Source: an uncultured Clostridia bacterium (GTDB lineage: Bacteria; Bacillota; Clostridia; TANB77; CAG-508). Taken from it: DNA of 15,175 nucleotides. Each line of letters begins with the position of its first letter. Position 1 is the stretch's first letter. This document shows, piece after piece, positions 13,119-15,175 of this stretch. A program made the translations under genes and the position numbers. Where the stretch lies: positions 1 to 15,175 of the forward strand of contig CASAUJ010000032.1 in assembly GCA_949118805.1 (NCBI GenBank), given 5' to 3'. The notes under the pieces were generated by a model, which was not told the origin of the DNA, ran no database searches, and was given only the letters and a program-made list of their open reading frames with translations.

Positions 13119-15167
13119 TTTTTTGAATAATTTATTAAATAGTCCTTTGTTATTTCCTCTTCGATTGGTTGATTTTTTTCTACTATTAGCTATAATCATG
13201 TCAATACTTTCTTCATCATCAAAGGATATCACTGTTTTGTTTTGTAATTTTTGTTTTCTATATTCTTCTTCATCATCATCATAGTTATATTCATAAATAT
13301 TTTCATATTCCTCTTCTTCCTCGTCATCATCGGCTTCTTCTAAATAGGAATTTCTTCTATAAGTGTAAGGTCTTTTTACATTTTGATATGGTTTGTAGTG
13401 ATCTTCTTCCTCCTCATCATCCTCGTCGTATTCCTCATATTCCTCGTATTCTTCATATTGAGCTACCTGATGATTCTTGTAAGGTTGTTCTATTTCATCA
13501 TTATTTTTATAATCGTCTTCCTCATCCTCATAATTATCTTCTTCGTAGTCTTCATAATCGTCTTCCTCATCATAATTTAGATCATTCTCTTCTTCCTCGT
13601 CATATTCTTCGTAATCTTCATAATCTTCTTCCTCTCTATCTTCTTCGTCATTTTGTTCTAGTTTCATAGATATTTCATACTTTTCTAATTCTTCTTCCTC
13701 ATCTTGATCTTCATAGCTTTCTTTAAATTTGTAATCTTCTAATTGATATTGATAATTTCTTTCGTCTTCCTCCTCTTCTTCCTCATCATCCTCATCTTCC
13801 TCTTCATTTCCTAGATTGAATGCTGCTCTTAGTTCTTCCTTTTCTTCCTTGTCAATTTCTTGATAAGAACCATATTCATCATATTTAAATTGTTGATAAG
13901 CCTCTTCTTTTTCCTCTAATAAATGCTTTTTATATTGTTCTTCTTTTTCAATGTCTTCTATGTCTCCCTCTTCTGTTTCATCTAACTTATATTCTGATAA
14001 ATCTTTATTAAATTTTTGTGATACTTCTTCTTGGAATACATTATATATATTTTTAATTCCTTCAATTCTCCAATAATTTGAATTGATCACTGTCCCCATA
14101 CTAATATTTACATTATTTACTTCTTGTTCAAAATTCTTTTCCTTATCTTCAATATGTTTTAAATAAGTTTTATTATATAATTGATTGTATCCTTTTTTGG
14201 TAGAACGATTTGTAATTTCTCGATTAATCAATTCATATAATTTTTCAATTTGCATGATGTCTAATTCAAAATTATTACAAGCTTCCATCATCATATTTCT
14301 ATGTGCTTTTGCTCCACTAATAGCTGTCATTCTTTCATAATCTAAAAATCCTACGATATATTCTCTTTCTGCTTCCAAAAAGGCTAATTTCACACTAGTA
14401 TCTCTTAAAGTCTTCTTATATTTATTTAAACGAATGGCTTCTGTGTCTTGTTCTGCCAATATTTTTTTCATTTTTTCATACACTAAAATATAACATTCCG
14501 CTTCTTTTTCTGCAATATCAATCCTTGTTTTTATGGCTCTTTTTAAAACCTCTTGATTGAATGCAACTTTTTCACTTCTTCCATTTTTAATCATGATATC
14601 CAAAGCTTCTTGTTTCACTTGCTCTTTTTCAAAATTAATAAAATCTTTTAAACATACGATATCTTTTACATCAATTTCTTCAAATTCTGCATGCATCCTT
14701 TTAATATAACTAATATGATTGGCTTCTCCTATTCTTCTTGCCTTTTCACATTTATTTCTATTTTTTTGCTTTTTAGAAAAATCGGTTAAATATTTTACAA
14801 ATTCTTCTCTAATTTCTTTTAACTTCTCATTATTTTTTTCAATAGTGCCTTCAATCTTTTTTAATTTTATTTCTAATACTTGAGCATCTTCTCCTAATTC
14901 TGTAAATAATTGTGCCCTTTCATCTTCTAATTTTTTATTTTCCTTGTAAAGTTTTTCTTGTTCTTGTTGCAAATTTTCAATTTCTTTTGCGGTATCGTCA
15001 AATTCTTGTATTACCTCTAGTTCTCGTTCTGTCACAGTTTGATAATCTTCAATTTCTTTAATTAGTTCTCCATAATTTTCACTATTTCTCTTTAGATTGT
15101 ATTCCTTATTAAGCTTTAGAATTTTTTCCATATATCTCTCTAAAACAATAGCACTTCTTTCATACAT
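13116..15167 (-). CDS. Large protein with coiled coil, Asp/Glu/Tyr-rich acidic region and basic tail; unknown function
   Basis: From ATG 15167 the product has 683 residues; the frame stays open to the window edge eight bases upstream, so the true start and its ribosome binding site are unproven. Residues ~40-140 are strongly helical and Glu/Lys/Leu-rich (coiled coil). Residues ~140-385 look like a folded helical domain (for example LAFLEAEREYIVGFLDYERM, with GAKAHRNMMMEAC). Residues ~395-635 are extremely acidic with frequent Tyr, often spaced every third residue (YEEYEEYEEY). The end (661-683) is basic and finishes GLFNKLFKK, possibly an amphipathic membrane- or nucleic-acid-binding tail. 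No signal peptide or membrane helix is seen, so it is probably cytoplasmic. I recognise no family. Codon use in the acidic part is plain GAA/GAT/GAG repeats. Confidence 0.75.
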   Translation of the reverse strand: MYERSAIVLERYMEKILKLNKEYNLKRNSENYGELIKEIEDYQTVTERELEVIQEFDDTAKEIENLQQEQEKLYKENKKLEDERAQLFTELGEDAQVLEIKLKKIEGTIEKNNEKLKEIREEFVKYLTDFSKKQKNRNKCEKARRIGEANHISYIKRMHAEFEEIDVKDIVCLKDFINFEKEQVKQEALDIMIKNGRSEKVAFNQEVLKRAIKTRIDIAEKEAECYILVYEKMKKILAEQDTEAIRLNKYKKTLRDTSVKLAFLEAEREYIVGFLDYERMTAISGAKAHRNMMMEACNNFELDIMQIEKLYELINREITNRSTKKGYNQLYNKTYLKHIEDKEKNFEQEVNNVNISMGTVINSNYWRIEGIKNIYNVFQEEVSQKFNKDLSEYKLDETEEGDIEDIEKEEQYKKHLLEEKEEAYQQFKYDEYGSYQEIDKEEKEELRAAFNLGNEEEDEDDEEEEEEDERNYQYQLEDYKFKESYEDQDEEEELEKYEISMKLEQNDEEDREEEDYEDYEEYDEEEENDLNYDEEDDYEDYEEDNYEDEEDDYKNNDEIEQPYKNHQVAQYEEYEEYEEYDEDDEEEEDHYKPYQNVKRPYTYRRNSYLEEADDDEEEEEYENIYEYNYDDDEEEYRKQKLQNKTVISFDDEESIDMIIANSRKKSTNRRGNNKGLFNKLFKK

Positions 15168-15175
15168 GTTGATGC

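Noticed and set aside
13383..13669. Plus-strand ORFs opposite the acidic region
   Set aside because: They are antisense reads of GAA/GAT/GAG repeats, giving hydrophobic or His/Leu-rich low-complexity sequence with no ribosome binding site.
13250..13900. Microsatellite or CRISPR-like array
   Set aside because: The repetition is irregular codon-level Asp/Glu/Tyr coding with no constant repeat or spacer unit.

Overview
The window is AT-rich, has strong AGGAGG-type ribosome binding sites, SipW-type signal peptidase, SmpB and many families typical of Bacillota. A low-GC Clostridia-like organism, perhaps a gut commensal or a metagenome assembly, fits best; the species cannot be read from the sequence. 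No rRNA, tRNA or CRISPR array was seen.

Left part (1-2820): a compact accessory island, mostly on the minus strand. It carries a Bro-N/antirepressor-like gene with an extra C-terminal domain, an AAA/RecF-like ATPase broken by a one-base frameshift, and a 48-residue small ORF. It is bracketed by two copies of the 3' end of the same unidentified plus-strand gene. The copies are identical over 29 bp, then diverge mostly at synonymous positions up to the stop codon. This looks like an attachment site or duplicated gene end left by an integrative element.

Middle part (2820-5730): an apparently orphan Phd/YefM antitoxin and a DUF218 (YdcF/SanA-like) membrane protein on the minus strand. Divergent from them on the plus strand are two small secreted or membrane-tethered low-complexity proteins, each followed by its own terminator, and smpB with a good extended -10 promoter. 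A perfect 30-bp-arm hairpin directly follows the smpB stop codon; a partial copy follows the stop codon of another gene at 13.1 kb.

Right part (5739-12993): seven closely packed minus-strand genes that look like one operon, transcribed from about 13.0 kb leftwards: MacB-like fused ABC transporter, Nudix hydrolase, SipW signal peptidase, DUF362 protein (frameshifted near its start), Lsa-type ABC-F ATPase, ECF transporter S component, DUF1893 protein. Gaps are 15-30 bp and two pairs overlap. The common theme, if any, is the cell envelope and small-molecule handling. Upstream, 13116-15167 encodes an unusual 683-residue protein with a coiled-coil N-terminal half, about 250 very acidic Asp/Glu/Tyr-rich residues and a short basic tail.

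Two independent single-base frameshifts in otherwise well-conserved genes mean either real decay or assembly error, which raw reads would settle.
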